From positions 5,092,001-5,156,000 of the forward strand of contig JAFFSR010000343.1 in the NCBI GenBank assembly GCA_017163975.1: a stretch of 64,000 bases of DNA, given 5' to 3'. This DNA comes from Anastatus disparis (Eukaryota > Arthropoda > Insecta > Hymenoptera > Eupelmidae). A program made the position numbers and the translations under genes. The notes under the pieces were generated by a model. The model was given only the letters and a program-made list of their open reading frames with translations, was not told where the DNA came from and did not search any database. How positions within the stretch are numbered: the stretch's first letter is position 1; every line of letters starts with the position of its first letter. Shown here one piece after another: positions 25,401-36,340 of the stretch.

Positions 25401-25990
25401 CAAAAATAATCTTAAATTTTGTAGTCGGAGACTTTAAATGATATAACACATTGCCGATTAATCTTCATACTATTAATCATAATCCTCAGTTTTATTTAAA
25501 TGTTTGGAATGTCGCCAAAATCGTGTCAGGCGCAGATATACCTTTACGTAGATAAGAGCAAGCATTTGCTGAGAGATTAAAATTTCTCATTTCAGAATCA
25601 CTAAGGTTTATCGTAAATTATGACAATAATATGAAAGAGAAACTTCAAAATTTTTTTTTTCTTAACATTCATTGTCGAAATTTCTCAAAATGACGTAATA
25701 AGCACTCATGCAAATTATGTTTTCGAATACAAATAAAATTATTATTATTTTTTTGACCACAAAAATAATTTCCTAAATTTTATAGTCCGAGACTTTAAAG
25801 CATAGAACACATTGCCGATAAATCTTCATACTATTAATCATAATTATCAGTTACTTCGAAATATTTGGAGTGTCGCCGAAACCGCGTTAGGCGCAGATAT
25901 ACCTTTACGTATATAAGAACAAGCATTTGCTGAAAGATTGAAATTTCTTATTTCAGAATCTCTAAGATTTATCATAAATTATGACAATAA
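22130..25990. repeat. Higher-order satellite unit: 6 monomers, ~2185 bp, two copies
   Basis: ATATACC boxes at 22622, 22988, 23347 and 23708 recur at 24807, 25173, 25532 and 25894, a constant shift of about 2185 bp. Long stretches look nearly identical (for example the CGAGGCTTTGAAAAATAGAA segment near 22863 and 25067). This indicates recent duplication by unequal exchange. Confidence 0.8.
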
Positions 25991-27965
25991 TATGAAAGAG
26001 AAACTTTAAAATTTTTTTTTAACTTTACATTCATCGTGGAAATTTCTCAAAATGACGTAATTAGCATTCTTACAAATTATGTTTTCGAATACAAATAAAA
26101 TTATTATTATTTTTTTGACCACAAAAATAATTTCCTAAATTTTATAGTCCGAGACTTTAAAGCATAGAACACATTGCCGATAAATCTTCATACTATTAAT
26201 CAGAATTATCAGTTACTTCGAAATATTTGGAATGTCGCCTAAACCGTGTTAGGCGCAAATATACCTTTACGTAGATAAGAACAAGCATTTGCTGAGAGAT
26301 TAAAATTTCTTATATCAGAATCTCTAAGGTTTATCGTAAAGTATGACAATAATATGGAAGAGAAACTTTAAAATGTTTATTATAACTTTATATTCATCGT
26401 GATAATTCCTCAAAATGACTTAATTATCACTCACACAAACTATCTTTTCAAATACAAATAAAAATATTATTATTTTTTTGACCACAAAAATAATCTCCTC
26501 AAATTTTGTAATCGGAGACTTTAAATGATATAACACATTGCCGATTAATCTTCATACTATTAATCATAATCCTCAGTTTTTTTTAAATATTTGGAATGTC
26601 GCCAAAATCGTGTCAGGCGCAGATATACCTTTACGTAGATAAGAGCAAGCATTTGCTGAGAGATTAAAATTTCTTATTTCAGAATCATTAAGGTTAATCG
26701 TAAATTATGACAATAATATGAAAGAGAAACTTCAAAATTTTTTTTTTCTTAACATTCATTGTCGAAATTTCTCAAAATGACGTAATAAGCACTCATGCAA
26801 ATTATGTTTTCGAATACAAATAAAATTCTTCTTATTATTATTTCGACCACAAAAATGATTTCCTAATTTTTATAGTCGGAGACTTAGAAGGATACAACAC
26901 ATTACCGATAAATCTTCATACTATTAATCATAATTATCAGTTACTTCGAAATATTTGGAATGTCGCCAAAACCTTGTTAGGCGCAGATATACCTTTGAGT
27001 AGATAAGAAAAAGCATTTGCTTAGAGTTGAAAATTGCTTATTTCAGAATCTCTAGGGTTTATCGTAAATTATGACAATAATAAGGAAGAGCAACTTTAAA
27101 ATGTTTATTATAACTTTTTATTCATCGTGGGAATTTCTCAAAATGACGTAATTAGCACTCATACAAATTATCTTTCCAAATACGAATAAAATTTTTATTA
27201 TTATTTTGACCACAAAAATGATCTTTTTAAATTTTATAGTCGGAGACTTGAAATGATATAACACATTACCGATAAATCTTGATACTATTAATCATAATTC
27301 TCAGTTTTTTTTAAATATTTGGAATGTCGCCAAAATCGTGTTAGGCGCAGATATACCTTTACGTTGATAAGAGCAAGCATTTGCTGAGAGATTAAAATTT
27401 CTTATATTAGAATCTCTAAGGTTTATCGTAAATTATGACAATAATATGGAAGAGAAACTTCAAAATTTTTTTTTAACTTTACATTCATTGTGGAAATTTC
27501 TTAAAATGACGTAATTAGCTCTCTTACAAATTATGTTTTCGAATACAAATTAAATTATTATTATTATTATTTTGACCACAAAAATATTTTCCTAAATTTT
27601 ATAGTCGGAGGCCTTGAAGGATAGAACACATTACCGTTAAATATTCATACTATTAATCATAATTATCAGTTTCTTCGAAATATTTGGAATGTCGCCAAAA
27701 CCGTGTTAGGCGCAGATATACCTTCACGTAGATAAGAACAAGCATTTGCTGAGAGATTAGAATTGCTTATTTTATTACCTCTAGTTCCTAATGTAGAATA
27801 TAACAGTAACTGGAAAGATTAACTTCAAAATGTTTTTTGTAACTTTACTTCCATCGTTGAAATTTTTCACATTGATGTAATTAGCACTTATACCAATCAG
27901 CTATTGAGATACAAATAAAATTATTACTATTAGTATAACCACAGAAATAATTTCCCAAGTTTTAT

Positions 27966-28840
27966 AACACTTTAACATCTGTGTTTTGATACACTGTCTC
28001 CAACTCGCCTATATTAACATGAATACGTTCCATTAAATTTTTTCGGCACAAGTGGTTTTATTTGATAAACCAATCTATATTTACATCTATGTTTTGTTAT
28101 ACTTGTACCAACTGCGTTTATAACGACATCAGAATTCTTTTTAGTGATTTTACTTCCCTTTTCCGAAATTCCGGATTTTTTATGGATATATACTTGTATT
28201 TATTATGGATATGGTGGCACAAATTATTCCTTGTAAGATTTCTTTTTGCATTCCAAGACAATCAATTGTCCTTACATCAAAACGTTACATCATTCACTCA
28301 AGATGCTGCGAAAACAATAATTGAGAGTTCGAAAGATGCTCATTCTGTTTTACGTAAATCAATTTAGTTGTTCAAATTCTTCATAAATACAGAATGAGGA
28401 GATATCAATATTGTAGAAAACAATTCTATTCTCCTAGTAAATGTTCGCTTTATCTATGTAAAGATATATCCGCATTTAACACAGTTGTGACGATTTAAAA
28501 AATATTTCGAAAAAATTGATCACACATTACTTTTAAAGGTCTTGGGATATTTTCTTAATGGTATCTTATATATTTTCTTATTATTATCAACTACTATAGA
28601 ATATAATAAATTATTTAAATGTCATCACAATTGTTATAGTATAATATAAATTAATGCTGGCATGATTGTTATCAGTGCTAATTATATAATTTCAAGCAAT
28701 TTTCATGAGAAATTGAATTCATGGAACCAACCTTCAATAAGGTGTACAATAATTAAAGTATTTCTCATATCTGGCTGAGTAGAAAGTACGTAGTCTGTTA
28801 TAATACGGTCACCGTGACCTATACTTTTTTATTTTTCTAA
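27966..28840. other. Spacer right of the satellite, no supported gene
   Basis: A frame at 28062-28367 (about 100 codons, Phe/Leu/Tyr-rich) is open, but I recognise no domain and see no supporting signals. Treated as chance. Confidence 0.4.
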
Positions 28841-28864
28841 CAAGAGAGAGAGAGAGAGAGAGAG
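28841..28864. repeat. (GA)n microsatellite
   Basis: About twelve GA units (AAGAGAGAGAGAG...). Confidence 0.9.
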
Positions 28865-29149
28865 CACTTTGGTGACATTAGAAGCACTACAATCTTTTGC
28901 AATCTTTTAGGTACTTGAAGTACTATAATTAATGTAGAACCATTAAATAATACTTCTATCAAGTTTGTGTCTGTATCCTTGTTAACAGATGTAGCTACCA
29001 TATATTCATAGTTATAAAGATATGATGTTAATTGCGTTAATAAACGCTCTTCTCCTTAAATAAATAAATAAATTATATTATGTTAGCTGTATATTATGTG
29101 AGTATTAAGTGTCTTAACAAGCTTTAGAGCAAACAATAGTTCGAATATT

Positions 29150-29560
29150 CGTTATTGTTGACCGGTTATGACGACATCTTTTTTCATGACCGCTAATACT
29201 TCAAGGTACAGTTGTCCTTGACTCGGTTTTGGCGATGTCTAGTTTTTTTTTATAAGTTATCTGTACTTTGTAATTCATTATGTAAATTTTACCTTTTTAT
29301 TTCTCATAACAATCTGCGGTAAGAAAGACTGGACGAACTCTAGCGTTAAAACTTATCTCTAAAACCAGTTTTTTATATGTCGCCGTAACCGATTACCTAT
29401 CACTTGGAATTTGTCGTCGCAATCGGTTTTCAATGAAAAGTCGCCAGAATCGGCTTTACGTGCATATGCATTTTGACGATGTCGCCAGAATCGGACAATG
29501 TCGTCGGAACCGTATAGCAATCACGAGATTTGTCGTCAGAACCGGGCCTTCACACACATA
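29150..29560. repeat. Right flank repeat with GTCGYCRGAAYCGG motifs
   Basis: Degenerate short repeats: TCGCCGTAACCGATT, TCGTCGCAATCGGTT, GTCGCCAGAATCGGC, GTCGTCGGAACCG, TCGTCAGAACCGGGCC. These are the same motif as in the left flank (16010-16330) but on the opposite strand. Confidence 0.6.
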
Positions 29561-29574
29561 TATATGTATATAAG

Positions 29575-29785
29575 TAGTCATGTAATTACTGAAAGACGGA
29601 AACGGTGAAACGGAGATGGAGAAATGGAGATGGAGAAACGGAGACGGAGTGACGGTGACAGGGAGATGGGGATGGAGAGACAGTGACGGAGGGACGGAGA
29701 TACGGAGACGGAAAGACGGAAAAACGTAGACGGAGAGACGGAGACGAAGACGCAGAAACGATGACGGAGACGGAGTGACGCATAT
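29575..29785. repeat. GGAGACGGAGAAACG minisatellite, copy 1
   Basis: Purine-rich tandem repeat of GGAGAYGGAGAAACGGAGAC-like units. It is preceded by AAGTAGTCATGTAATTACTG and followed by GTGTATATGTGTGTATGTGA. Open frames on both strands are artefacts. Confidence 0.85.
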
Positions 29786-29876
29786 TGTGTATATGTATAT
29801 GTGTGTATGTGACAATAATGCAAAAGATATTCACGCAAGAAAAAAAAAGTCTTAATTCTTCACTTCAATATAATAA

Positions 29877-29881
<5 letters not shown>

Positions 29882-29935
<54 letters not shown>

Positions 29936-29946
29936 ATATATGTATA
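29882..29946. repeat. (TA)n microsatellite
   Basis: About thirty TA units with small interruptions, between the two copies of the purine-rich minisatellite. Confidence 0.9.
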
Positions 29947-30290
29947 TAAGTAGTCATGTAATTACTGAAAGCCGAAAACGGAGAAACGGAGACGGAGAAA
30001 TGGAGATGGAGAAACGGAGACCGAGTGACGGTGACAGGGAGATGGGGATGGAGAGACAGTGACGGAGGGACGGAGATACGGAGACGGAAAGACGAAAAAA
30101 CGTAGACGGAGAGACGGAGACGATGACGGAGACGGAGTGACGGATATTGTGTATGTGTATATGTGTTTATGTATATGCGTATATATGTGTATGTATATGT
30201 ATGTATGTGTATGTGTGTGTGTGTATATGTATGTGTATGTGTATATGTGTATGTGTATGTGTATGTGTGTATGTGTATGTATGTATGTTA
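29947..30290. repeat. GGAGACGGA minisatellite copy 2 plus (TGTATG)n
   Basis: A second copy of the preceding unit, again starting AAGTAGTCATGTAATTACTG, ending in an expanded TGTATG/TGTGTA array (30150-30290). The block GACAATAATGCAAAA..ATTCA that follows copy 1 at 29811 recurs at 30731, so the second copy is split by about 420 bp. Confidence 0.8.
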
Positions 30291-30309
30291 AGAGCATGAC
30301 GAAGCTGCC

Positions 30310-30620
30310 CACCTTCTAATAATATTTCCAATCCTAACTTATGAATAAACGATGCGTTTCATCGAGTTTTTTTACTATAAAAAAAAAATTGTAAGATTAA
30401 ACCCTAGTGCGGACAACTCAAGAAATCCACAAAAATACTATACATAATAAGTTATAATAAAAAGTTTCAATTCATTGTATTTTAAGGTTAGGTTTGTCGA
30501 GCTCTATATCTAATTTCCAATCCAAGCTCACAAAAAACTCAAAAGTCCAAAGGATTTTTTATACTAACAAAAAATATTGTATTAACATAGCTTTAGTGTG
30601 GACAAGTCATTATATTTGTT
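30310..30620. repeat. Two diverged direct repeat units
   Basis: Near 30390-30425 (AAACCCTAGTGCGGACAACTCA) and 30585-30612 (ATAGCTTTAGTGTGGACAAGTC) are old copies of the same ~190-bp sequence, each preceded by a TTTTTTTACTAT/TTTTTTATACTA box. Confidence 0.5.
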
Positions 30621-30796
30621 TAATTTATGAATTTAAAAATATATTGATAAAATAAAAAAAGCAAAACTTGATTGCTACAGCTCCGAAATACCGTTAAAGT
30701 TGCACATGTGTATGTGTATGTATGTATGCGACAATAATGCAAAATATATTCATGTAAGAAAAAAAAGTCATAATTCTTCACTTTAATATAATGCCA

Positions 30797-31284
30797 TAAC
30801 TAAGAGACTATTACTAGGATGAAGTTATTTCAAATAGACTTTACCAGCATGGTCACGAACAACTGAAAGTTCCTTCAAAATCATGGCTTTAAGACTTTCT
30901 TCTTTAAAACAACTAGGTTGACAAGGCAATTGACCACTTTCCATTTTATAGACATATTTAGTACACTTTACATAGCCATCGTTAAGTAATTTTTGTTTTG
31001 CTTCTAATCAATTGTGTCAAGAAAATGTCATTTAATTCCAGAATCAAGTAAAATTTTTCTTCTATATCTCTCTGTCCAATGTTACCAGCAACTACAATTT
31101 TTTCAATAATATTTTTTATGAAATTAAGGAGTTTTTATTTGTGAACAGTAACGTCATAGTAAACAGTAACGATTATCTCTTTTTATGTAAATAATATCCA
31201 GTATCAAAATATAAATGATATCTTGCTGATTGAATTTTCATATACTTTAGAATATTAGCAAGTAAAAACATAACCTTGGTAAAA
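30797..31284 (-). pseudogene. POLR3A (RPC1) pseudogene fragment, inverted copy
   Basis: Reads on the minus strand as a decayed piece of the largest subunit of RNA polymerase III. It aligns throughout with the plus-strand copy at 33034-33960. The region around 30840-30960 corresponds to the conserved stretch ...KELSVVRDHAGK... preceded by [17 protein letters not shown] sequence. It has stop codons and is truncated. It lacks the MITE present in the other copy and reads straight through GTGTACTAAATATGTCTAT there. The outer part (31150-31284) matches the partner but not clearly the protein. Confidence 0.75.
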
Positions 31285-33033
31285 CAACACGCATAAATTT
31301 TGACTCTTGAAGCTTTTTGATTTATTGTATAAGATATTAAATTGTTAAATGACTACCAACAAGAGCTAAAACTCCACCTCCCATTGTTTCATCACATAAC
31401 CAATTGTATCCATCTCGTACCTATTATCTGCACATAAACATCAATAACTGAAATAGGTCTACCAAAATGCTAACCTTAAAAATAAAATTTCTGACCTAAC
31501 AAAATAGCATTTCTTATAAATCAAAAGTATCATTTCAATAGGACAGTTAAATGAAAAAATTTCTAGCTACAATAACTGTTAGTGCATTAGTAAGAACAAG
31601 TCCAAGTAATTTAAGACCAATGTTTGCTGAATAAATCTATTTGATTTTTTAATTATAAAAGCAAATTCTTCTAAAAGATGCCTGTTTAATTTTTTTTTGT
31701 TCTAATAAAAGCAGAGAGAAAACTTAAACTATGATTAATAATACTTATTAAGAAGAAATAATACTGAGCAGCTTCAAACATTTTTAGATTAAGTCAAAAT
31801 CTAAATTGACAAAAAGATTGCTATAGCTATTATCCACTAAAAATACATTATGGATGTTTTTGTCAAATCATGTTCCTACTAGTATAAAATTGTTTAATTA
31901 TAAATCTAAAAATTAAATGTACTTAGCACTATTATATACATTTACAACCACTGAAATTGCACGATTTTAAACGTATCAATATTTGTGTTATCATATCATC
32001 ACAGCCACACTGACACTGCGTATTCGCTTCTGCTATGACCTATGCACAAACAAATTTAAATTTGTTTGTGCATGATGCTTATTGAAGCGTACTTCCTTGG
32101 TTAGACTGAGAGACCAAGGTTAAGTAGACATATATCTATATAAAAAAAGTAATCTTTCTCTGAGATATATTTTAGGTGGATTAAAATTTACTTTTTTGCT
32201 TATTATTCAAAGTATTTAGTATTTTTTTATTAGATGAAGATTTGTCATTATCATTTTGTTGTCCATCTAAATTTTTTACATTATGCATACCAACATTATC
32301 TAAATTTTTTTTAGATCATTGGTTACTATAACATTTCCTTTTGAGCAAGGAGCTTAATTATTTAATTTTCTAATATCACCAATACTGGAAGCTCCTTTTG
32401 AATTTCTGTGCAGTTTAAAATAAGATTATTGCTTTTATCATTTTCAGAGCTAACATAATATACATTGACAGACTTGTTAACTATTGCGTTCAAAGATTTT
32501 TGAGTATCTAGACTCTATGGAGATAGCAATCATATTTATTATTATGAATCCGCTATTTTCAATACAAATAAGAATAATTATTCAATAGCAATTGCGGTCT
32601 TCTGTTTAAAAAACTAAAGTATAGTCTGTTTATACTCTATGAAGATATCAACTAGGAGTATCTATGGATATCTATTTATGTACTTGATATTAGATTTTCT
32701 GATTCTTTGTAATCCAATATATTATTATACCAAACGAATGCTTGTTATTTGCGTGTCAAATAAATGATTGGTTTTGTTAATAAATATGTAGATAGCACCG
32801 TTGGTTCAAGAAAAACTCTACGCGTATAGTTCATGACAATGACTGAAATTTATAGTAGTGTCTGAATCTCAAGAGACAAGGATAGAATGATTTTTTATTA
32901 TGACATAGACAAAGACATAATGAGGTTTGAGATTGAGTATGAGGATCGACTTTCAATTCAGGCCTACAAGGAAGTAATGTTATTCAGTAAATAGTTGACT
33001 TAATTTTTTACTAAAAATTCATACATGTTGCTT
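31285..33033. other. Spacer between inverted POLR3A copies
   Basis: A+T-rich with no gene recognised. The only striking item is a short palindrome at 32048-32080 (ACAAACAAATTTAAATTTGT core). Confidence 0.5.
32048..32080. repeat. Perfect short palindrome
   Basis: ATGCACAAACAAATTT followed directly by its complement AAATTTGTTTGTGCAT, with no spacer. Confidence 0.85.
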
Positions 33034-34745
33034 TACCAAGGTTATGTTTTTACTTGCTGATAGTCTAAAGTATATAAAAATTAAATCAGCAAGATATGAT
33101 TAATATTTTGATAAACAAGTACTGGATATCGATTACATAAAAAGAGACAATCGTTACTGTTCACAAATGAAAACTCCTCAATTTCATGAAAAATATTATT
33201 GAAATATTGTAGTTGCTGGTGACATTGGACAGAGAGATATAGAAGAAAAATTTCACTTGATTCTGAAATCAAATGACATTTTCTTGACACAATTGATTAG
33301 AAGCAAAACAAGAATTACTTAACAATGGCTATGTAAAGTGTACTAACAAGGAGAGTGTTTCAAATAGTTCGAAATAGTAGTTATAGCATATCGAAATATT
33401 ATTTTTTCCCAAAGTCATAGCATAATAAAGATCGAACCCAATTTTAGCTTTTATTATGAATTAATGTTTTAAACAAAAAATTCAGGCCCAATCTTTATTA
33501 CGCTCTAACTTTGGGAAAAAATAATATTTTGAGATAGTATAGGTGCTATTTTAAAAGGATTTGAGCTCAGCTTTCATTTAGAAAAAGGTTCAAGCTTCTA
33601 GCTAATAATGCTGAGGAACTATAAGCGTTTAAAAATCTAGTAACTTTTTTAGTGATTTTCTTCAATGGCTTGTAACTAGGGAAATATTGAGCGTTGGCCT
33701 CTAAAATTTTGGCTTTCTTCATATTTCTGCATCTAGAAAATATTCCCAAAATTTGAACAAAAACGGTGACCCGAAGGTGAAACACTCTCCTTGTAAGTAT
33801 ATTTATAAAATGGAAAGTGGTCGATTGCCTTGTCAACCTAGTTGTTTCAAAGAAGAAAGTATTAAAACTATGATTTTGGAGAAACTTTCAGTTATTCGTG
33901 ACCATGCTGGTAAAGTCTGTTTGAAAGAACTTCATCGTAGTAATATTCTCTTAGTTTTGGCATTATCAGGATCCAAGGGAAGTTTTATTAATATTTTACA
34001 AATGATTGCTTTTGTAGGACAACAAGCTAATAGTGGTCATTGTGTGTTAAAATTGCTAAAACTAGATATATGAAAAGAAGATTGGTAAGAGTTTAGAAGA
34101 TCATTGTTTACATTATGATATGACAGTTAAAAATTTTGTTGGTGATATTGTTCAAATTCTTTATGGTGTAAATTCTATGGACCCATCGTACATGGAAGGC
34201 AAAGACTGTCTTGTTGATTATAAAAGAATTCTTGATGATATTAAATTTATATTAGCGTACAAAATTAAAAATCTATTGGATGGCCCTGGTGTTATAAAAG
34301 TAACCTCTGAACCTTTGATGTCAGAGAAATATTCTTGTGTAAGTGAAGAATTCAAGTAAGAATAAGCTCAATTTTTGGAAAACAGTTGCAATTATAATTG
34401 CTAGGATTAGGCAGCATATTAAACCAGATGCCCCAGTTTACAAGTATATTGTACGTTTGACTGTGTCACAACTTGTTGAATTTATTCATACTAGTAAGAA
34501 TAAATATATGGAAGCGAAAGTTGATCAAGGCACTACAGTTAGTGCTTTAGCTGCACAAAGTATTCGAGAATCTGGAACTTGAATAACATTTAAAACTTTC
34601 TATTTTGCTGGTGTAGCATCTATGAACATTACTCAAGGTGTACTTTGTATTAATGAAATTATTAATGCTAATATAAAAATCAGTACTCCAATCGTAGCAG
34701 CTTATTTAGAAGATAATGCAGATCCTGAATTCAGATGTAATGGAA
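33034..34745 (+). pseudogene. POLR3A (RPC1) pseudogene fragment, longer copy
   Basis: Intron-free remnant of the RNA polymerase III largest subunit. Recognisable in order: EAKQELLNNGYVKCT (about 33295-33345), a MITE insertion, [34 protein letters not shown] (33880-33940), [20 protein letters not shown] (33970-34025), YMKRRLVKSLEDHCLHYDMT-like (about 34060-34120), DPSYMEGKD (34180) and a C-terminal part SKNKYMEAKVDQGTTVSALA then [10 protein letters not shown] (34490-34640). Compared with the normal protein, the second half of the bridge-helix/trigger-loop region is shortened by an internal deletion near 34045, and there are stops and frameshifts (for example 34070, 34357, 34580). Lack of introns suggests a processed retrocopy; no poly(A) tail was found. 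Confidence 0.85.
33346..33793. mobile_element. Harbinger-like MITE, 448 bp, 3-bp TAA target duplication
   Basis: Terminal inverted repeats CAAGGAGAGTGTTTCA and TGAAACACTCTCCTTG (16 bp, perfect) bound a non-coding insert inside the POLR3A pseudogene. TAA precedes (33343-33345) and follows (33794-33796) it. The inverted POLR3A copy shows the empty site with a single TAA. A 3-bp TWA duplication is typical of PIF/Harbinger elements. An inner inverted pair (TTATTTTTTCCCAAAG / CTTTGGGAAAAAATAA) lies at about 33400-33530. Confidence 0.8.
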
Positions 34746-35473
34746 GCCACTATCACTTCTTTTAACAGTATGTGTTCCAAAATTATATCATTATTTTCCA
34801 TTTAACAGATACTTTTTATAGAAAGTTAAGCCGAGTAAAATAGTAAATATTTTAATTGCAAGGAATTGAAAGGCAATAACTGCTCAAAGTATCAGTAAAT
34901 TCTGTTTATTGAATCCTTATAAAAAACATTTAGTCGACGTTCCGCTTCTTTTTTTTATAGAAGCCTTTTCAAGACAATCTGAAACAATACTACTTGTTAA
35001 AAATCAACAGTACATGGCGTCAATAACATTCAAATATAATTTTTCTACCCTTAGTTCACAATGTTTTAAACACATAATAACTTGCGTAGAATCTAATTAC
35101 AATTAGTCAAAAATTTGATTTGTACCTCTAATAATCATGTCTTTTACTTTATATTTTGTCTTTTAAATAGAATTTAATTAATAACGTTGTTTTTATTGTG
35201 AAATATGTACCAGAAAGTTACTCGTCAAACAATTTAAAGTACAATGGCGCAACACAGTAAACAGATATAGTTTTCATGACGATCGGTCTGTGAGTACCAT
35301 AGGGTCCGGGAACTCACGTACATTACAGTATGTATGAAGAGAGCATGGGGTACAAATTTGAATTCGTTACATCTGAAAATGGTTACATCAAGACACACTG
35401 TGAAAAAATGTTACTATTTTATAATATTAATATCTAATTATGTACATATAAGTAAAAAACATTGAAAATAGAA

Positions 35474-36061
35474 TTATAAAAGTTTTTTTATAAAAGATTT
35501 GAAAATTTGATTTAAATTTTGTGTGTCTTGCATTCTATTGCAATTGTTACTATTTTTTATTATAAAAACCATTTCTGTGAATAAACGCTTGTGATAATTT
35601 TTTTCCTGACTAAGAACGTTGTTTTTAGAAATGTTAAAATCAAAATTGTGACCAGTGGTTTTGCAATGTTGAAAAGGACCTGACCTATCTTTTTTCAGTC
35701 TCACATCAGCACAATGTTCTTTAAACCTAATATCCAATCTACGTTCAGATTGTCCAATGTATTTTGTATCACAATCTTTGCAATGTAAGCAGTACACAAC
35801 ACTGGTTTTTAATTCAATAGGAATACAATCCTTTCCTAACATGTTATTACAATATAACTTATTTATGCTTTTAAAAATTATGTGAAAATTGTATTTTTTT
35901 GTAATGGAAGTGAGAGGCCTTTCTAATGCTTTATGGAAAGGAAGCACAACTATGTTTTTAGAAAAACATAGTTGTGCTACATGTTTTTCTAAAAACATAG
36001 TTGTGCTTCCTTTCCATAAAGCATTAGAAAGGCCTCTCACTTCCATTACAAAAAAATACAA
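35474..36061 (-). pseudogene. Penelope GIY-YIG endonuclease C-terminal fragment
   Basis: An open frame of 195 codons. Residues about 35-165 match the C-terminal part of Penelope-type proteins: a linker LPFHKALERPLTSITKKY, then VVYCLHCKDCDTKYIGQSER (the Cys-rich variant of the GIY-YIG motif, nicking endonuclease for target-primed insertion), RFKEHCADV and GHNFDF. The first 30 or so residues come from the opposite arm of the palindrome and are an artefact of the inversion. The reverse transcriptase that should precede it is absent, so this is a truncated non-functional copy. The endonuclease frame itself is undamaged. Confidence 0.8.
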
Positions 36062-36289
36062 TCTTCACATAATTTTTAAAAGCATAAATAAGTTATATTG
36101 TAATATAATAACATGTTAGGAAAGGATTGTATTCCTATTGAATTAAAAACCAAATTTTTAACTAATTGTAATTAGATTCTACGCAAGTTATTATGTGTTT
36201 AAAACATTGTAAACTAAGGGTAGAAAAATTATATTTAAATGTTATTGACGCCATGTAATGTTGATTTTTAACAAGTAGTATTGTTTCAG

Positions 36290-36340
36290 ATTGTCTTGAA
36301 AAGGCTTCTATAAAAAAAAGAAGCGAAACGTCGACTAAAT
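36290..36340 (+). other. Candidate decayed hammerhead ribozyme in Penelope terminal repeat
   Basis: TTGAAAA, then a stem GGCTTCT/AGAAGC with an A-rich loop, then GAAAC and a self-complementary GTCGAC. This order resembles the hammerhead core CUGANGA-stem II-GAAA-stem III, with two changes in the first box. The inverted partner (34940-34990, minus strand) has GGAA in place of GAAA. Penelope-like elements are known to carry hammerheads in their terminal repeats. Here the match is partial. Confidence 0.35.

Larger units (their letters stand above)
16340..27965. repeat. Satellite array, about 33 monomers of ~360 bp
   Basis: Head-to-tail array. Following the core GTCGCCAAAACCGTGTTA..GCGCAGATATACC, I counted 33 copies, with the ATATACC box near 16541, 16897, 17264, 17620, 17983, 18339, 18710 and so on to 27712. 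Intervals are mostly 355-371 bp, with 337-bp copies where a shared ~20-bp segment is missing; the first copy is truncated. Each monomer also carries AATGACGTAATTAGCACTCA, a polymorphic (ATT)n run and AAATATCACAATGATAAG. The left half tends to 356 bp and the right half to about 362 bp, as two subfamilies. No coding content. The repeat length is about two nucleosome repeats. This is typical of (peri)centromeric or other heterochromatic satellite; location is inference. Confidence 0.95.

Noticed and set aside
16340..27965. CENP-B box in the satellite monomer
   Set aside because: TTCG-containing segments (TTTCGTAGATAAGACGG, TTCGAAATAATTTAA) do not meet the NTTCGNNNNANNCGGGN consensus.
16340..27965. 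CRISPR-like array
   Set aside because: Repeats are ~360-bp satellite monomers without unique spacers, in a eukaryotic context.
28062..28367. 101-codon hydrophobic frame beside the satellite
   Set aside because: No recognised family; composition resembles a translation of random AT-rich DNA.
29456..30319. Several overlapping frames rich in Ser/Pro/Arg or Tyr/Val/Cys
   Set aside because: They are artefacts of GGAGACGGA and TGTATG simple repeats.
35889..36119. Separate plus-strand gene in the Penelope palindrome
   Set aside because: It is the mirror copy of the minus-strand Penelope frame read through the palindrome centre.
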